DNA of 64,000 bases from Neckera pumila (GCA_963969595.1 OZ018415.1:17856001-17920000), one strand, 5' to 3'. Counted from the stretch's first letter, positions 1 to 12,622 are shown. Numbers and translations are program-made. The notes: generated by a model not told the origin, from the letters alone.

Positions 1-899
1 ATTGTTATGTATGCTAATGGTTCTAAAATTGTTCTAAAACTTCCATTTTTAGTGCATGGAGTAAAAATTGGAAAATCAAAAGTTTTTTTCCATTTTTAAT
101 CATACATTATTACTCTATTCAATTGTGAGAATGTATGGAAGTAATTGCATCCCATTTGGCTTTCTAAATTGTAAGATATAAGCATTCAAAGTTAATGAAG
201 AAAGCCTTAAAGCTTGCGTGGCTACTTGTCCAATGCTCTTCCTCTCAATAAGTATGCTGTCCAAGCTACTTTTAAACTTTTGGGCCTCATAACATTTGAC
301 TTGAGTAAGTTGATGGTAAACTGAAAAATTACAAGTATGTGAGCCCAAGAATGTGAGCTTGTGAGCATTGAGCCTACAATTTAGGTACATGTAATATAAA
401 TACTACACACTATAGAAGGTGTATGTATCATGAACACCTATAATAATTATGGATATTTGTGACATATATATATATATCCTATAATCATAGATGATTTCTA
501 TAGTATATACACCAATAATATAGGTGTGTAGTATTCTAGGCTCATAGGCTCACATTTCTGTGCTCACATAATAGCAACCCTCATTCGTGCAAGGTTTTCA
601 AGAAGATATGCAAGTTCTATGCAACTTGAGTAAGTTGATGGTAAACTGAAAAATTGAATGAAAAATCTATAGGAAACTAAACTAAGAAGCTCTTGTTGTT
701 TCAATAAAAGAACTAAGTTGTACATTTATAGTATGAATCATTTACTTAAATAACACTAAGAGCTTTCATTGGAAGTCAAAAGATTGTGCAAGACCTTCCA
801 TTTTCACACAAAATTTTGAGGACAAACATCTACACTTGTACACTATATAGAATAATTATCTCTCATCCATCTACACTTGAAGGCTACCGCGTTATAGGC
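1..899. repeat. Left flank of duplicated unit 1
   Basis: AT-rich DNA that reappears, diverged, at about 15370-16434; shared landmarks are the stretch reading tgctaatggttctaaaatt and the block around 'gtgagcccaagaatgtgagc'. The short open frames at 115-390 (-) and 786-989 (+) have no recognisable domain and are not kept open in the paralogous copy, so I do not call genes here. Positions 415-540 contain a weak inverted pair around 'acctata.tata' that is also seen at 15960-16060. It is the start of the first duplicated unit and is cut by the window edge. Confidence 0.6.
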
Positions 900-1840
900 T
901 TAATCATTAATGAACTAAATGGCCCCTCAGGAAAAAGTATAGAGTTTAGACAGGTTCTTATGAGCTCAATTTTTGACAATATTACTTAAAACATTTTTAG
1001 AAGATAGGAAATCACATCAATTTTCTAGAAATATCATTTTTATTCCAATCGGTGCTCCCAAGCAAAAGTTATGCCACCCTAAGTCTAAAATGAATAAATG
1101 ATGGCCAATGGGAAACTCTAACAAAATTGCAGAATGAGAAAAATATTTTTTTATTCTCATAGAAAACAATCTTGTCTACTTAGAAAGGAGTTTGCTTCAT
1201 TCTATTCGGACTACTAATGAGAAAGTTATAGGCAATCTTATTTTCAAGCAGTGCAAGAATTTTTTTGAAAAAATAACTTATAGAATTCATTCCTAAATGC
1301 AATTTTCACAATTTAAAGAAACAACTCTTTGACAAGGTAAAATTTGCTTGCTAGAACAATATGGCTCTTGGGACTACTGTATTTCAATTCCATCTTAGAG
1401 CTATTAATGATTTAATTTTTTATTCAATCTTGGATCTACTTCTACTTAATACCTTTTTTAGGGAATGAAAATTAAATGATTTGTTTTTGGAATTTTTTTC
1501 TGATATTCTCAACTCAATTCTTAAATTTAAAAATATTAAATTCAAAATTTGTAGTAAAAAGATTTCATGTTAAAAGGATTCACAGTCACAAAATATACTC
1601 ACGGAATGTGCAAAAAAACTTGTTTCCTTTCCTTTCCTGAATACAAATATCTTGCAATTTGCATGGTAAATTTTTTTGAAATTTCTACCACACATCTTTT
1701 TATACTTGTCTAGTGCAAGATTATACGGTTAGATATGCCAAAAAAACAAATTTTTAAAAAGTTTTTCACCTTGCAATAGAAATGGCATTTTTTGAGTGTG
1801 TTTTGACAAAAAAAGGCCTTGGTCCTTCAATAAGTAAAGG
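900..1840. mobile_element. Old TTAA-type inverted-repeat element, copy 1 (degenerate)
   Basis: A diverged member of the dispersed family that starts near TTAACCACTAAAGGACCAA and ends near GGCCTTGGTCCTTTAA. Here the left end is decayed (ttaatcattaatgaactaaa at 900) and the right end reads ggccttggtccttcaa at about 1815-1830. The interior shares long stretches with 16435-18700, 26992-28650, 52672-55073 and 37735-38045. There is no coding capacity. The ends resemble those of the younger TTAA elements described below, so this is probably an older relative. Confidence 0.5.
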
Positions 1841-2032
1841 ACAAATTGGTGACCCTAGAAATCATCCATTTCATTTTTGTGTGAATCATTAGCTTAACCG
1901 GACGCCAACCGTCTGTGTTGACATTTAAGGGTTAAGAGTTAAAGCTAGAAGCGTGCAAAATATACTTTTGTACAGACTTTGATACAAAAGTTGATCAATC
2001 CTAGACTAGGATGGTGGTATTCTTTTTGACAT

Positions 2033-2578
2033 CATTATATATGTTATAATGCAACTTTGGGGACGTAGATAACATTGTATAATTGGGCAATGGTCCTCCT
2101 CCATGCAAGAAAAATATTATGCCTCCCTAGATGCCAGTGAAAGACCTATCAGAAAATGCAAGGATTGGGGTTGGCTGAGGAGCAGTACAGACAATTTTGT
2201 TCACTATACGAGGTCCCCTTTTCAAAGGATGCGAAGGCGACCCTGCTGCCTCACTGGAAAACAACGTGAGTTTGTGTACGCAAGGCCCTTGACCCCACAT
2301 ACTCACTCTGTATACCATATATAGACTCCGTGGAGAGACGAAACCGAGCCTCCCTTCTACAGGTTCCCCTTTTACATACACTGACCAAGTTCGATAAATC
2401 CATACTGTCCTGAAATTTATTCGTGGCCTGAACTGAGACCTTTGTGAAGATAGTCTATATGTCACAATTGCGGACGCCAGAATCGCGCCTATGTAAGGAG
2501 ATTGCGGTTGTTTACCCGATCCTCCTTCCGGTAGTACGTAGTCCCTTCGGTGAGCAGATCGAAAGTCTATTCACGAAA
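2033..2578 (+). promoter_or_regulatory. Conserved 5' region of gene A copy 1
   Basis: About 540 bp directly upstream of the gene A start codon is retained in all five gene A copies (19018-19563, 30486-30995, 39536-40075, and 56330-57528 with insertions). It begins with an AT-rich attatatatg stretch that could serve as a TATA region and continues into GC-richer probable leader sequence. Open frames on both strands in this block recur between copies, but this is expected from duplication alone. Promoter and leader roles are inferred from position and conservation only. Confidence 0.4.
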
Positions 2579-5253
2579 ATGGGTTTGCCGAACTGTCACG
2601 AACGATGGTGTCCTTATGAATTTAAAGTCGTCAGCTTCGAAAGTTGCAAAAATGTCGCTAAGACATTGAACACTTTATATCTAAGTTCTTTGGACAGCAG
2701 CATGCTCATCGCTTGTTGCCAGCTCTACTGCGGCGAGCGCAGTCAGCTTCTCCTGCTTCAGTGTCAAGGGATCTCTGAGAGAATGGCCTTCCTGACCTGG
2801 TTCATCGCGGTTATCCTCATCTTTTGTGTTATGGCCCAGCTGGTGTCTCTGTTCGTGGAAAGGGGAGCAAGAAAAGTGACCTTTTTAGCAGGACCGTCGT
2901 TTCTCGCTTTCATTGCTGTGATTGTGTATGTATTTGCCGAAGATCCTAGCTTCTATGGTGACACACCATTCTATCCCGTTGTGGGAGCCATGAGTGTGGC
3001 AGCCTTCAGCTACTTTTTTTCAAGCTTTCAGTACAGCATCCACCTAGCATATGAGATCGCACCAGCAACAGTGCTCCTTCTTTCCATGTTCCCGATGTGG
3101 ACGAACCTGACAGTAAAGAGAGGGAAGCTCATTTCTGCATCCACATTACAATATGGCGATCCGGAAATTGCGAGAATATTGAATTTCGTGATAGGGATGC
3201 TTGCACTCTCCATACTTTGGGTTCTCCACTCGATTTTGTTTCGAACAGTTGGGTACAGAGCGGATTGGATTAGAGGGTATAACAGTGTGCACACCGAAAA
3301 TCCGGGGGACAACCACATGTGTAGGTTGTGGGTGTTGGGAGGTGCTCAAGGTCATCCCACTTGGCGAACTCCTGCTGGCCAATGTATTGGGATTTACTTA
3401 GCAGTGGTGTCATGGGTCATTGCTCTGGCGATTCACAACTTTTTAACGGAGTTTTGCATTGAAGACTGGGTGTTATTTCACTTGATGTTGTGGGTACCAC
3501 CTGCTTCTCTAACACTGGCTGTGATTTTCACTCAACTCTCCATGTGCAAATTTCGGGCTTCATGTGGACATCAAGGTACTAATTTTTCGCCAATTTTCGT
3601 GGCATGGTTGAATTCAATGGTATGTTTATGATCAAATTTTGGATTAGAAAGTAGTTACTAAGCTAGTAATGTTATGTGGGTGAATGCAAGAAAGACCAAC
3701 CATAAGTACTCATTTTTTTTTGGGAGTACTTTATAATTAGAAAAACAAATTTAAAAAAGTGGAAAAAATATGTTTAATTTATACGCCTTTAAGATGAAGG
3801 TCCCATAGGAAGGAAAAGCATAGAAAACTTCTCTAAGTGGGAGAACTAGAAAAGGTGCAAAATCTCATGAAAATAGGTATTTTCACATTTTAATTTTTAA
3901 AAATAGGAAAAAATAATTTTTGAAGAAACTAAAAATTGGACATTTGGGAAGACTTCACGGGAAAGAGATTTCACCAAAAAAATGATCTTGAAACTATTTG
4001 AATGTTTAGAACTGTGTGTACAAGGGGCCCCTATTAGCACGCATGTGGAGGGCAGAAAATAAAATATTTTTAAATTTCATTTGGTAGACACATGACTTCT
4101 TACTATGCAAATAGACCACAAAATTTTTAGTTCTAGATCATTAATTTTGGGTATTCTCCAATTCTAAAATCCCCAAAACTGCAAAGTGTGATAAATTAGC
4201 TAAATTGAAATTGAAATATAAATTGATTTGTAAAATTAAAAAAAATTAAGGGATCTAAACACTATCAAGTTAGCCATCTCCAATAAAAAATTCAAATTAA
4301 TCAAGTTCATACTTCAAAAGTTATAGTTGATAACAAATCCGTCACTTCAATTGTGATGCAACCTGAACCAGGTCTTTCTTGCAATCACCCATGTTCATTA
4401 TTTATTGTATTTGTCTAAATGGCTTGATTCAAAGCACAAAAAAATAGGACTGAAACAGATCTGATGTTCCAGATGAGCGTCTGGAAATGTGCCAATTGAT
4501 TTCTTGACATTTTCGAGATTAATTAGCCATTCTAATGAGTATGACAATATTTGTTTTGCAGAAAAGGACAAGGGTTTGTTTTGCCAATGGATTTTGCACG
4601 ACTTCCTCTCTTTAATCCAAACCTACAAGTATATGGAGGCAGCTGTGATTAGCTATAGATTAGGAAGAGACTCTCTGCAGCCTGAGAATCATATTGAAAC
4701 ATACAGAATTGGATGGTGGGATTGGTTTCTGGCTCAAATAGTGTTTCTCATTGAAATAGTGATATTTTGTGTTTCATATCCTGGTATTTTCATTCTTCGA
4801 GTGTTACAAACGCTTGGAGTATGCGTTGTGAAGTTAATTTGGAAGCGCACATTGGAATTGGATATGAAAGAGAAGAACAAAGCCTACCGAACATTATGTG
4901 AGCGCTGTCTTTCTGAAGATATCGCGGAGGCTTATGAAAACTCAGGAAAAGAATACCATGTTGAATACCTGCAAGATGGTGAAAAAGATTTGCAGGTTCA
5001 AGAGATTTTCAGAAATCATCGCATGAAGATTAATCTACCTCTGCTATTGGACAACACCAGTCCAGCACGCCTATCTTACCTGCTTCACCAACTTGACGTT
5101 GTACTCAGGGAGAATCCACCAAGATCACGAGTAGAGGTGCTTCATCCATACATAATGTCAATGCAGGAGAGATTTGCCGTCCTGGCATGTTTCGATTGGT
5201 TAAGGACAGGCAGATCAAGACTGATATTACTCACTGATATTACTCACTGCTAG
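2579..5253 (+). CDS. Gene A copy 1: cysteine-rich polytopic membrane protein, two exons, open
   Basis: I do not recognise the family. Exon 1 is 2579-3575, ending at tcaag^gtact. Exon 2 is 4562-5253, after ttttgcag. The intron is phase 1, and the joined frame is open (about 563 residues). The ATG in context cgaaaATGg is shared by all five copies; frames extend further upstream, but that extension is not conserved. The N-terminal ~65 residues carry seven cysteines (NCH, WC, SCKN, ACCQLYC, LQCQG), with no obvious cleaved signal peptide. About eight hydrophobic segments follow, then a ~155-residue soluble, charged C-terminal region. The intron carries a 713-bp mobile element. A 13-bp tandem duplication (tgatattactcac) near 5225-5250 shifts the last codons, so the tail ends LLTDITHC instead of the 14-residue tail of copies 2 and 4. 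It is probably functional or only recently damaged. Confidence 0.7.
3678..4390. mobile_element. GGGTGAATGC-type element inside the gene A copy 1 intron
   Basis: This 713-bp insertion is bounded by GGGTGAATGCAAGAAAG on the left and its near complement CTTTCTTGCAATCACCC on the right. It is flanked by ATGT on both sides (3674-3677 and 4391-4394). The same introns in copy 2 (20654) and copy 4 (41146) carry a single ATGT and no insert, so these are empty sites and the target duplication is 4 bp. There is no coding capacity, so it is a non-autonomous DNA element. Superfamily is uncertain; a 4-bp duplication would suit Sola-like elements, by recall. Confidence 0.85.
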
Positions 5254-6637
5254 CCTTGTGCACTTTTTCAACAGGGGGGTATGAAGTAGAAGTTTCATTG
5301 GTATGATAGTGAAAGAAACCTAAGATAAATCTTTACTACTACTAACTAGTATTAACTTAGTGAGTGTGGATCCACGTAGCATAATCTAAATGTAGGAGAC
5401 TTTTGTTGTTGTGGCACATTTGGATTGGTTAAGCAATCAAAGAAGTCAAACGGCTCAACTCTTTGACATTGACATATGATTATGTCCGGGAATTACAAAG
5501 TAGGTCAAATCATCAAAAATAGTCATAGGTTAGTACCAACCTTGCTGCCCATAGCTTGGTAGGTCCTAACTGTTAATTAGTTTTTATAACTTGGCTTGCT
5601 TTAATTACCTAGTCCATCTCAATAAAGACAAACCTGTTTAGGTTTTCTATAGTAGGATCTGGGTAGCCACCATAGACTTAGTTTTGGGTTTAGGATACAT
5701 TATCTAAATTTGATTGTACTACCTCTACATTTAATGCCAGAATTTCCACTTCATATACAAAGTTTTTAATGTGCATTACATTTCATCTTGGTTTCTTGCG
5801 TCCTGCATCTTGGATTTGTAGCTTTCTATACATTCATAATCTTATTTTAAAATCTTTCATGCACATCAGTAGTGATACATACTTGACAATTATGGTGGAA
5901 AATCCAAATCCATCAAAATAAGCAATTCATAAATGGAGGAATCTTTTCCTGAAAATAAAATTGTTATATTATTAGCAATTAAAAATCATGAATTTTCAAA
6001 AAAAAGAAAGACTTTTTTAGATATGACATGTAATTTTTATGAATTTTCAAAGTGGAAGCTCCCCAAACTACTAAAGCCGTCATATAACTGGATCTGAAAC
6101 CAAATTTTGACATAATTAGTAGTCAATTAATCACAGTTAAATAAGGGGACAATTTAATGATGCTTTTGAAAGACACTTTAATGAAAGTCTAGGGATAAAT
6201 TTAGTGGAAGTTTAGGGTATATGGACAATTATGAGTGTTATCACCTTAGATTGTTTAGTAAGTAAACACCCATGAAATCATATGTAAAGCCTGAATTAAC
6301 AGTACTTGATGTCTAGAGGCAACAAGGACAAGAGTAGGTGCCACTCCAATTTGAGGTGTCTTGTATCACCATTATATCTGCCATCATGGCAATATTAGAC
6401 TCTACTTTGGTCCTACAAGATTGAAAATTGATTGGAAAGGCTGGACAGCTCTAGTGTCTGGAGCTTTATATTAGAAGTCTAAATCTAAACCAAATAGGAG
6501 TGGAGGTAGAGACCGTGTAAAATGCTAGATGTCCTCTATAGTACAAACTTCCAGCTGTTTGGTTATGCGATTTGAATCAGTGCCTGTGGTTGTTTTTCTG
6601 TGATGCATCATCCTCTTTCTTGTGAAGCTTCATGGGC
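5254..6637. other. Duplicated 3' flank of gene A copy 1, no gene seen
   Basis: Noncoding DNA shared with 21534-22788, 42028-43835 and 59682-60369. Landmarks include 'gtgagtgtggatccacgtag' near 5360 and the block around 6440-6560 preceding the transporter relic. A fragment of the same flank (35331-35428) lies downstream of copy 3. No open frame of note is present. Confidence 0.6.
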
Positions 6638-6859
6638 TCATTCAGCCTTCTTGGATCTCGGAAAGTCCTTATGAAGCTCGAAGTAAAATCCCGGAGTGCG
6701 GTACCACAGCAGCAAATCCAGCAGCACCAATGCTCACCGCCATCAAAGTCAAACAAGCGTAACGAAAGCAAACTGCTCTGTCACACACCAGCTTGGCATT
6801 ACTGATCGCCAAGTGTGATCGCTCCGCTTGTCTTTCAGTTTTGTTCGTCGTAAAACGAC
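6638..6859 (-). pseudogene. Nodulin-like/NFD4-type MFS transporter relic, last exon only (copy 1)
   Basis: This is the final exon of a nodulin-like major facilitator transporter. The - strand acceptor is tgcag at 6860-6864 and the TGA stop is at 6638-6640. In intact family members this exon encodes the last membrane segment followed by a tail of the type RTR.FY. Here the final codons read FYFELHKDFPRSKKAE, but the upstream part is out of frame with them. The preceding exon, present in copies 2, 4 and 5, is absent because the duplicated unit breaks off at about 7052. It is a dead fragment. Confidence 0.6.
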
Positions 6860-7052
6860 CTGCAACAACTAAACTATTCCAAAACTTTGATCAGATAAAC
6901 ACCATGTGCAGTGCACAACATTTTTAGCTGTCGGGGGGATTCAGCCATGTCCACTTCCCTTGAAAGACAAACCTAAGTCACTATATCATAATATGAAACC
7001 AAGAACCAAATGACCGTAATCCAAAAGCTTGGCTATGTTAGGCTCCAAAATG

Positions 7053-7998
7053 TTAGGATTGGAAATGGTCTGGATTTTTCGTTTTTTAACTGAAGTTTTG
7101 GTTGAGAAATGGCGGTTTTGTTCCCAATCGTCGCTTTTAGCTCTGCTGGAGTGTGTGCAGTGCGTGGCTTTTATGTTGCAAATTTGGCAATATTAGATCA
7201 CCTTATTTTGCAATATTAGACTACCTGCAGCTGTTCGTCTGGGTGGTATGGTTTGCAGTATGTCTCGAGGCCATAGCTGATCGTGATATTGCTTGGGTGT
7301 GCCCTGGTTTGTGTCCTGCTGCTGCTGCTGTTTCTGGTCGTGGTGTTTGATTTCACTAGAATGTTTGTGCACATTTGTATTGCCTTGCCGAAAGGTGGAA
7401 GTTTTACATTTGGTTCGTTCTAATCGTTGGTGTTTATAGAGACTCGTTCTAACTTTGTTAGTGTCCGTTAAGGGCAGATTCTCACGGTTATCTGCTTTCG
7501 ACCTCTGTTTATTTGCGTACTGATGTTAGATCCAGACCGATTTTCCCAGAGCCTTCGTTTTTTTACTTGTAATTAGTTAAAGAGGTATCTTTACTTCTGT
7601 TCACTTCAAGAGAATTGTGACATGTTTTCTCCTTGTACTGTGGGCTTGCTGTGTTTCTCCTACCTTTGGAATTTGCTGCATGGTTTGAATGGCGATTACT
7701 ATATTGAAATGTGCATTGAAGTACTTTTTTGTCCTGGGAATTGATTAAATGTAGTAGGACATGTACTATTCTTCCGTATATTTCTCATGGTCCAACTGGA
7801 CCCGGTTGTACCGTTCTAGTAGTGCGATAGAATCATCTGATTTCTGTTCATTACGGAGTCCTACTTCGGGTCTTTTTTCTGTTCAGTATCTCTTTTTCAA
7901 ATGCCATCTCTTGTGGTTCCCACGGTAGATCCTGCTGCAACTTACAAGCTGGTTTTGTTTTAAGACTTACGAGCATACCGCGAACGTTGTTTTCCAGA
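7053..7998 (+). promoter_or_regulatory. Upstream region and probable 5' leader of the ascorbate peroxidase gene
   Basis: Similarity to the other units stops at about 7052 ('ggctccaaaatgtt'), and unique, less AT-rich sequence begins. The coding ATG at 7999 sits one base after tgttttccag, a good 3' splice site. The leader is therefore probably interrupted by an intron whose donor lies somewhere in 7150-7900; I cannot place it. The 65-codon frame at 7153-7350 has no recognisable domain and may just lie in leader sequence. Confidence 0.45.
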
Positions 7999-10525
7999 AT
8001 GACGAAGGTGTACCCAAAGGTTAGCGAGAAATATGCTCTCGACATTGAGAAAGCTCGCAGGAAATTGAGGGGTTTGATTGCAGGTAAGTTCTTAATGAAC
8101 TGTAGGTATTCTTCTGGGTCGTAGTGTTTTGTGGATCGTGGTGTGCCAGTTGGTTTCTCATAATTCTGTGAGCATGGGGCTTGTGGCTTTTGCAGCGTCT
8201 TAGATATTAATGGGTGGACACGATTGAGTGCGGCATTCGACCTAATCATAGACTTTCTCAAATTGTTAAAATGCAGTTCCAGTTTGCGATAATTTCTCGT
8301 CTTTCAACCTCAATAACGAAATAATATCCGGGGGAACTGCCTGTGTTCATGATTGCCGTTCTGAATTTGCTGTCCTTAGCTTCATTTATACGAGCAACGG
8401 CTGGACTAATTTGCAAATGTGAATGTGGTGTATACGCAGAGAAAAATTGTGCCCCGATCATGTTGCGTCTCGCGTAAGTTCCATTGCCCGGATTCTCTGC
8501 TCGTGTATATACTTATCTATTAGAGAATGAGATCATTATTGACATTGTAGAAGCCGGGGCCGGAGTTGATCAACGATTACTGCTTGAGCTAATATGTTAC
8601 ATTTTTCGATTAACTCAGATGGCACGGATCTGGCACTTACGATCAGGAGACCAAGACCGGAGGTCCACTGGGAACAATCCGGTTCGGACAAGAACTTGCC
8701 CATGGCGCCAATGCCGGCCTCCAGATTGCTGTGAATCTGCTGCAGCCAATCAAGGAACAATTCCCTCACTTGACTTATGCTGACTTTTACACGGTATAGA
8801 GCCTTGTACCTGCCGCGGTCTAATTCTGGGAGCTGTAGTTATTGATGCCTATGTGAAGCTGTTGCATTAGGTGCTCTATGCTATCCGAACCTTTGTACTG
8901 CAGTTCGATTTGTTTCACACATCAAGGATTGCAGCGAGGCTAGAGGTATCTGAATTTCTTCAGGACAGCCAGCCTATTGTGATCTTGCTGAATTATAACC
9001 TGTTGTTGCAGCTCGCTGGAGTTGTGGCTGTCGAAGTCACCGGTGGACCCGATGTTCCTTTCCATCCTGGCCGAGAGGTAACTAATTCAAGTGGCTGACC
9101 GATCTCGAATTTCTGTTGTCTCTATTGCTTTCTGGGATTGCTTTGTTATAATTATTTATTCAACTCAGCAATGACTTGCAGCTGTCTTTAGACCTAAGTT
9201 CTGTGAATGATTGCTGAAGTTCAATTACATCAAGTCGCAGTATTATTGACTGATTGCTAATATCTTGGCTATTTTATTTGGCTGGTCTTTAAAGCCAACT
9301 TTCCCATCTTCGTGGCTTGCAGGATCATCCTACGGTCCCAGTTGAGGGTCGACTCCCTGACGCCACTAAAGGTACTAAACGGTTCCTGCATCCTGTTGCA
9401 CTGGTATCCTTTCTGAGGAATTCCGGATTCTCGACATTGGTCTGGAACCTCTTAAATTTTAATTTTAATGCCTTACGAGTATTGCCAATGAATTCGTCAG
9501 TGAGTTGACCTTTCGCCTCTGATGTTGACTTTGTGATTTCATTCAGCGTTGTGTTGACTGATTTGTGGACTTTTGGGTTTCTCTAGGAATGGATCACCTC
9601 CGATGCGTCTTCGTCAAGCACATGGGACTAGCCGATAAGGATATTGTGACGTTGTCCGGTGCCCATACGTTGGTAGGAACACCTGCCAATTTGTCTGTGC
9701 AATTTTTTTTCAGAAATTTATTCTCTTGTGCCACCTCAAGTGATCCTGAGTGTTCTACTTGGTAATATTGCGGACTCCCTTTAACCTTCCTAGATTTTCG
9801 TTGACAGGGAAGATGTCACAAGGATCGCTCTGGATTTGAGGGTGCATGGACAGCTGATCCGCTGCAGTTCACCAACACATACTTCAAGTGAGTCTACGTT
9901 CTATGCTTTCTGTGTGCGTGCATTGCACAACGTAAGATAAACAAGTAGATGTGTTCTCATTTGCTCTTTTGTTAATTTATCATGTCTTTAGGAGGAAACT
10001 TATGGCGTCCCACTTCTGCAGGGTTTTGTTGGAAGGTGCGGAAGATGGTTTGATCATGCTCCCATCTGACAAGGCGCTTCTTGATGATCCCAACACTCGT
10101 GCATTGGTGGAGTTATATGCCAAGGTAACATTAAACACTGTCTACACAATATTAACAACGTGTTACATGTCAGGAGCATCGAATCAGTCTTGCTGTGGCA
10201 CTGCCAGTGCCTTTGTGTACTTCGCTTACTTACAATTCATTTTTCGTGTTTTCCTGTTCCTCTGATAGTTGCTGTGTTTATTATCTTGTTCCTTCGTTTC
10301 AGGATGAGGACAAGTTCTTCGAGGACTACGCCGAATCACATTTGAAGCTGTCAGAGCTTGGGTAAGTATTGCCTTTAGGTGAAATTCTTTTCACTTGAGA
10401 TACGTTAGTATGAGTTATGTTTCTGGTTCTTGGTTTCTGCTTATCAATACTTCGTTTCGCATCTGAGGATATAACTCAAGACGCTTCTTTCTGGCAGATT
10501 TGCTGAGCCGGGAAGACCCCACTAA
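7999..10525 (+). CDS. APX: Cytosolic ascorbate peroxidase, 10 coding exons, intact
   Basis: Class I heme peroxidase that reduces hydrogen peroxide with ascorbate. Exons: 7999-8083, 8440-8473, 8619-8793, 9012-9077, 9323-9371, 9587-9672, 9808-9887, 10022-10124, 10303-10361, 10498-10525. All introns are GT-AG, the phases agree, and the frame gives 254 residues (plant cytosolic forms are about 250). In pea APX numbering, the residues in place are distal Arg38, Trp41 and His42, proximal His163 (LSGAHTLGRCH), Trp179, Asp208, and the ascorbate contacts Lys30, Cys32 and Arg172. The distal motif is WHGSGTYD rather than the more usual WHSAGTYD/WHDAGTYD. There is no transit peptide or C-terminal membrane anchor (ends [11 protein letters not shown]), hence cytosolic. 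At exon 8 an alternative AG at 9991 would add about ten codons; 10022 fits the family better. It lies in non-duplicated DNA between array units. Confidence 0.95.
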
Positions 10526-12231
10526 AAGCTTTGCAACCTGGAAGAATGCTCGGAGTTAGTACAGACTAGGTGAAGCGATTCTTCGTGAACGTGACATATT
10601 TGCCACTGATAGCATGTAAGATCATCCTGATGAAGATCTTCTCATTTGGGTCTAGGTCTTGCAGCTTGTCAAGTGATCATAACAGGTATTGAGATCTTCC
10701 ATCTCGAATCTGAGTACATTTTTATTTTTTGGGTTTGAAGTAAGATGGGTCCAGGTTGAGAGACGAACCTGGGACCTGTTTATATACATGATACTGCTGA
10801 TGTGTTGGGCCTACACTTGCCCTATGTTTTACAAGTTCAATGATTGATCATCTTCTCTGATGTTTCGATGTGTTTTCGAAGAATGCAACTTATAATGATC
10901 TGCATGAGGATGTATGAAAGTTGCCCACGGTAGGATGGATGAAGTTTTATCATCTATTAATGGGGACAACAGTACCCAAAATCGCCCCCACCCCATTTGC
11001 GACCAGTGTTTTGTTTTGGGCGATTTATCACTCAAGCTGTAGAGTTTTTTTTGGGGAGGGAACCGTTTATTGGGGGGAACAGTTGGTGATAAATTCCTCT
11101 ATTTCCAATGGATGAATTTGTTCAGTTGCTACAAAATTTAGGGAGAATAGTGTTTTATTAATGCCAATGGGTGTAAATAGCTTCAGCACTCCATTGGAGA
11201 AAAAATTTCCTTGATTGTTTACCCAAGATTTGAGTTGGGGTGAGGTGACCCCCTTGCTCATCCTCCTAAAGTCATTCCAAGGGAGGATTCTAGGTGTGCG
11301 TGTGTAAAATAGACCCCCTTCATGTGGGCTTATTAGAAAGTCATCCATTTACAAAGCTAAGTGTCATTGAAACATGTCACTTTGAAGAAATGAGATGCTT
11401 TGAGCCTTATCGTAAATGCAATCAATTCATGGTTCAAGTGTAGCCTAGCCCTTAAAGGACGGACCCATGACCATTGATTTCAAGCCTCATTGTTTATCAC
11501 TTAGTTTTCTATTTTTTGCAACTAGTTATGAATGAAAAAATTTATATTTATTTTTTATAGATGGATCTACATATCTTCTATACTTTATAAATTTTTTTAG
11601 ATTTTTTGGTGAAAAATTGTTTTTTTTGAGAGTTTTTGAAGAAAAAGTGAAGAAAAATTGTATCAAATAGAAAAATATTTCAAAATTCTGAAAATTTCAC
11701 CATGTTTGTATATTACAGTGACAAACATCATCATGTAAATTCAATTTCCGTATCATTCTATAACTAGAAAATAATAGTCATTGAAAATGCATTCAAAGTT
11801 CAAATTGCAATAAAATATTCAATATTAGGAATTTTTTCAAAATTCAAATTGGAGTAGAAACTAGAGTAGATGACCTTCATTTTGTTAGTTTGGCTAAAAC
11901 TCAAAGAATATCACTTTTGTAAAGAAATTTCAAATTGAGAGCAAGGAGCAACAACTTCCCAAAATACACTAAAATAGCGTATTTTGTAATCCGTTCTTTT
12001 TACTAGCTTCTCATTCACTTGAAGACAAACACTAGGAAGACTACAAACTCAATTGAAAATTCTTCATAACCCACCATGGAAGGCCAACAAAAGAAAAGTG
12101 GATGACAAAATGCTTCTAATCTTTGTGTAGACTACAAAATAGTCATCCAAACGCCACGAATTGGCGCTGGCGTCGCTTCTGGGCTAGTCTATCTTTGGGT
12201 CTAGACTACAAACTTCAATAACTCATATTAA
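10526..12231. other. 3' flank of APX and gene-poor AT-rich DNA
   Basis: About 1.7 kb with no gene. The first ~300 bp probably include the APX 3' untranslated region. The overlapping open frames at 10829-11348 lie on both strands, lack any recognisable motif and look like chance frames. From about 11500 the sequence is very AT-rich. Confidence 0.5.
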
Positions 12232-12618
12232 CCCCTAAAGTCCCAAGGCCCTTTTTCCATCAAAAACGACTCAAAATTGCCATTCCTATAGCAAAGAGCA
12301 AAAAAAAACTTAAATGTGTTTTTTGCATATTTAACCATAGAATCTTGTACTACACTAGTGTAAGAATGTGACATTGTAGATTGCAAGACATTTGCATTTA
12401 AAGTGAAGGAATCAAGTTTTTTTGCACCTTATTCAACTACATTTTTTGCCATAACTTTTGCTACCAAGCACCGATTGAAATAAAAATTACATTTTCGGAA
12501 AGATAATGTGATTTTCTATCTTCTCAAAAAATTTCAAAAAATCACAACAAATATTGAGACCGTAGGAGCTTGCCCAAAATCCATTTTGTCCCCCGAGGGG
12601 ACAATGGGACTTTAGGGG
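12232..12618. mobile_element. Short TTAA-type inverted-repeat element
   Basis: A 387-bp element with ends CCCCTAAAGTCCC and GGGACTTTAGGGG. It is preceded by TTAA (12228-12231) and followed by TGAA (12619-12622), consistent with a TTAA duplication with one substitution. The interior shares 'catttctattgcaaag'-type sequence with the longer element at 38108-39281, so it is a short internally deleted member. It is non-coding. Confidence 0.75.
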
Positions 12619-12622
12619 TGAA

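Noticed and set aside
2127..2465. A - strand open frame in the gene A leader that recurs in all copies (also 19231-19476, 30678-30908, 39680-40071, 56674-56943)
   Set aside because: Recurrence follows from duplication of the leader; the frame is broken differently in each copy and the opposite strand is equally open.
3028..3401. - and + strand frames inside gene A exon 1
   Set aside because: Antisense and shifted shadows of the conserved coding frame, repeated in each copy.
7851..8783. Frames on both strands around the first APX exons
   Set aside because: They cross APX splice sites in wrong frames; the spliced APX reading explains the region.
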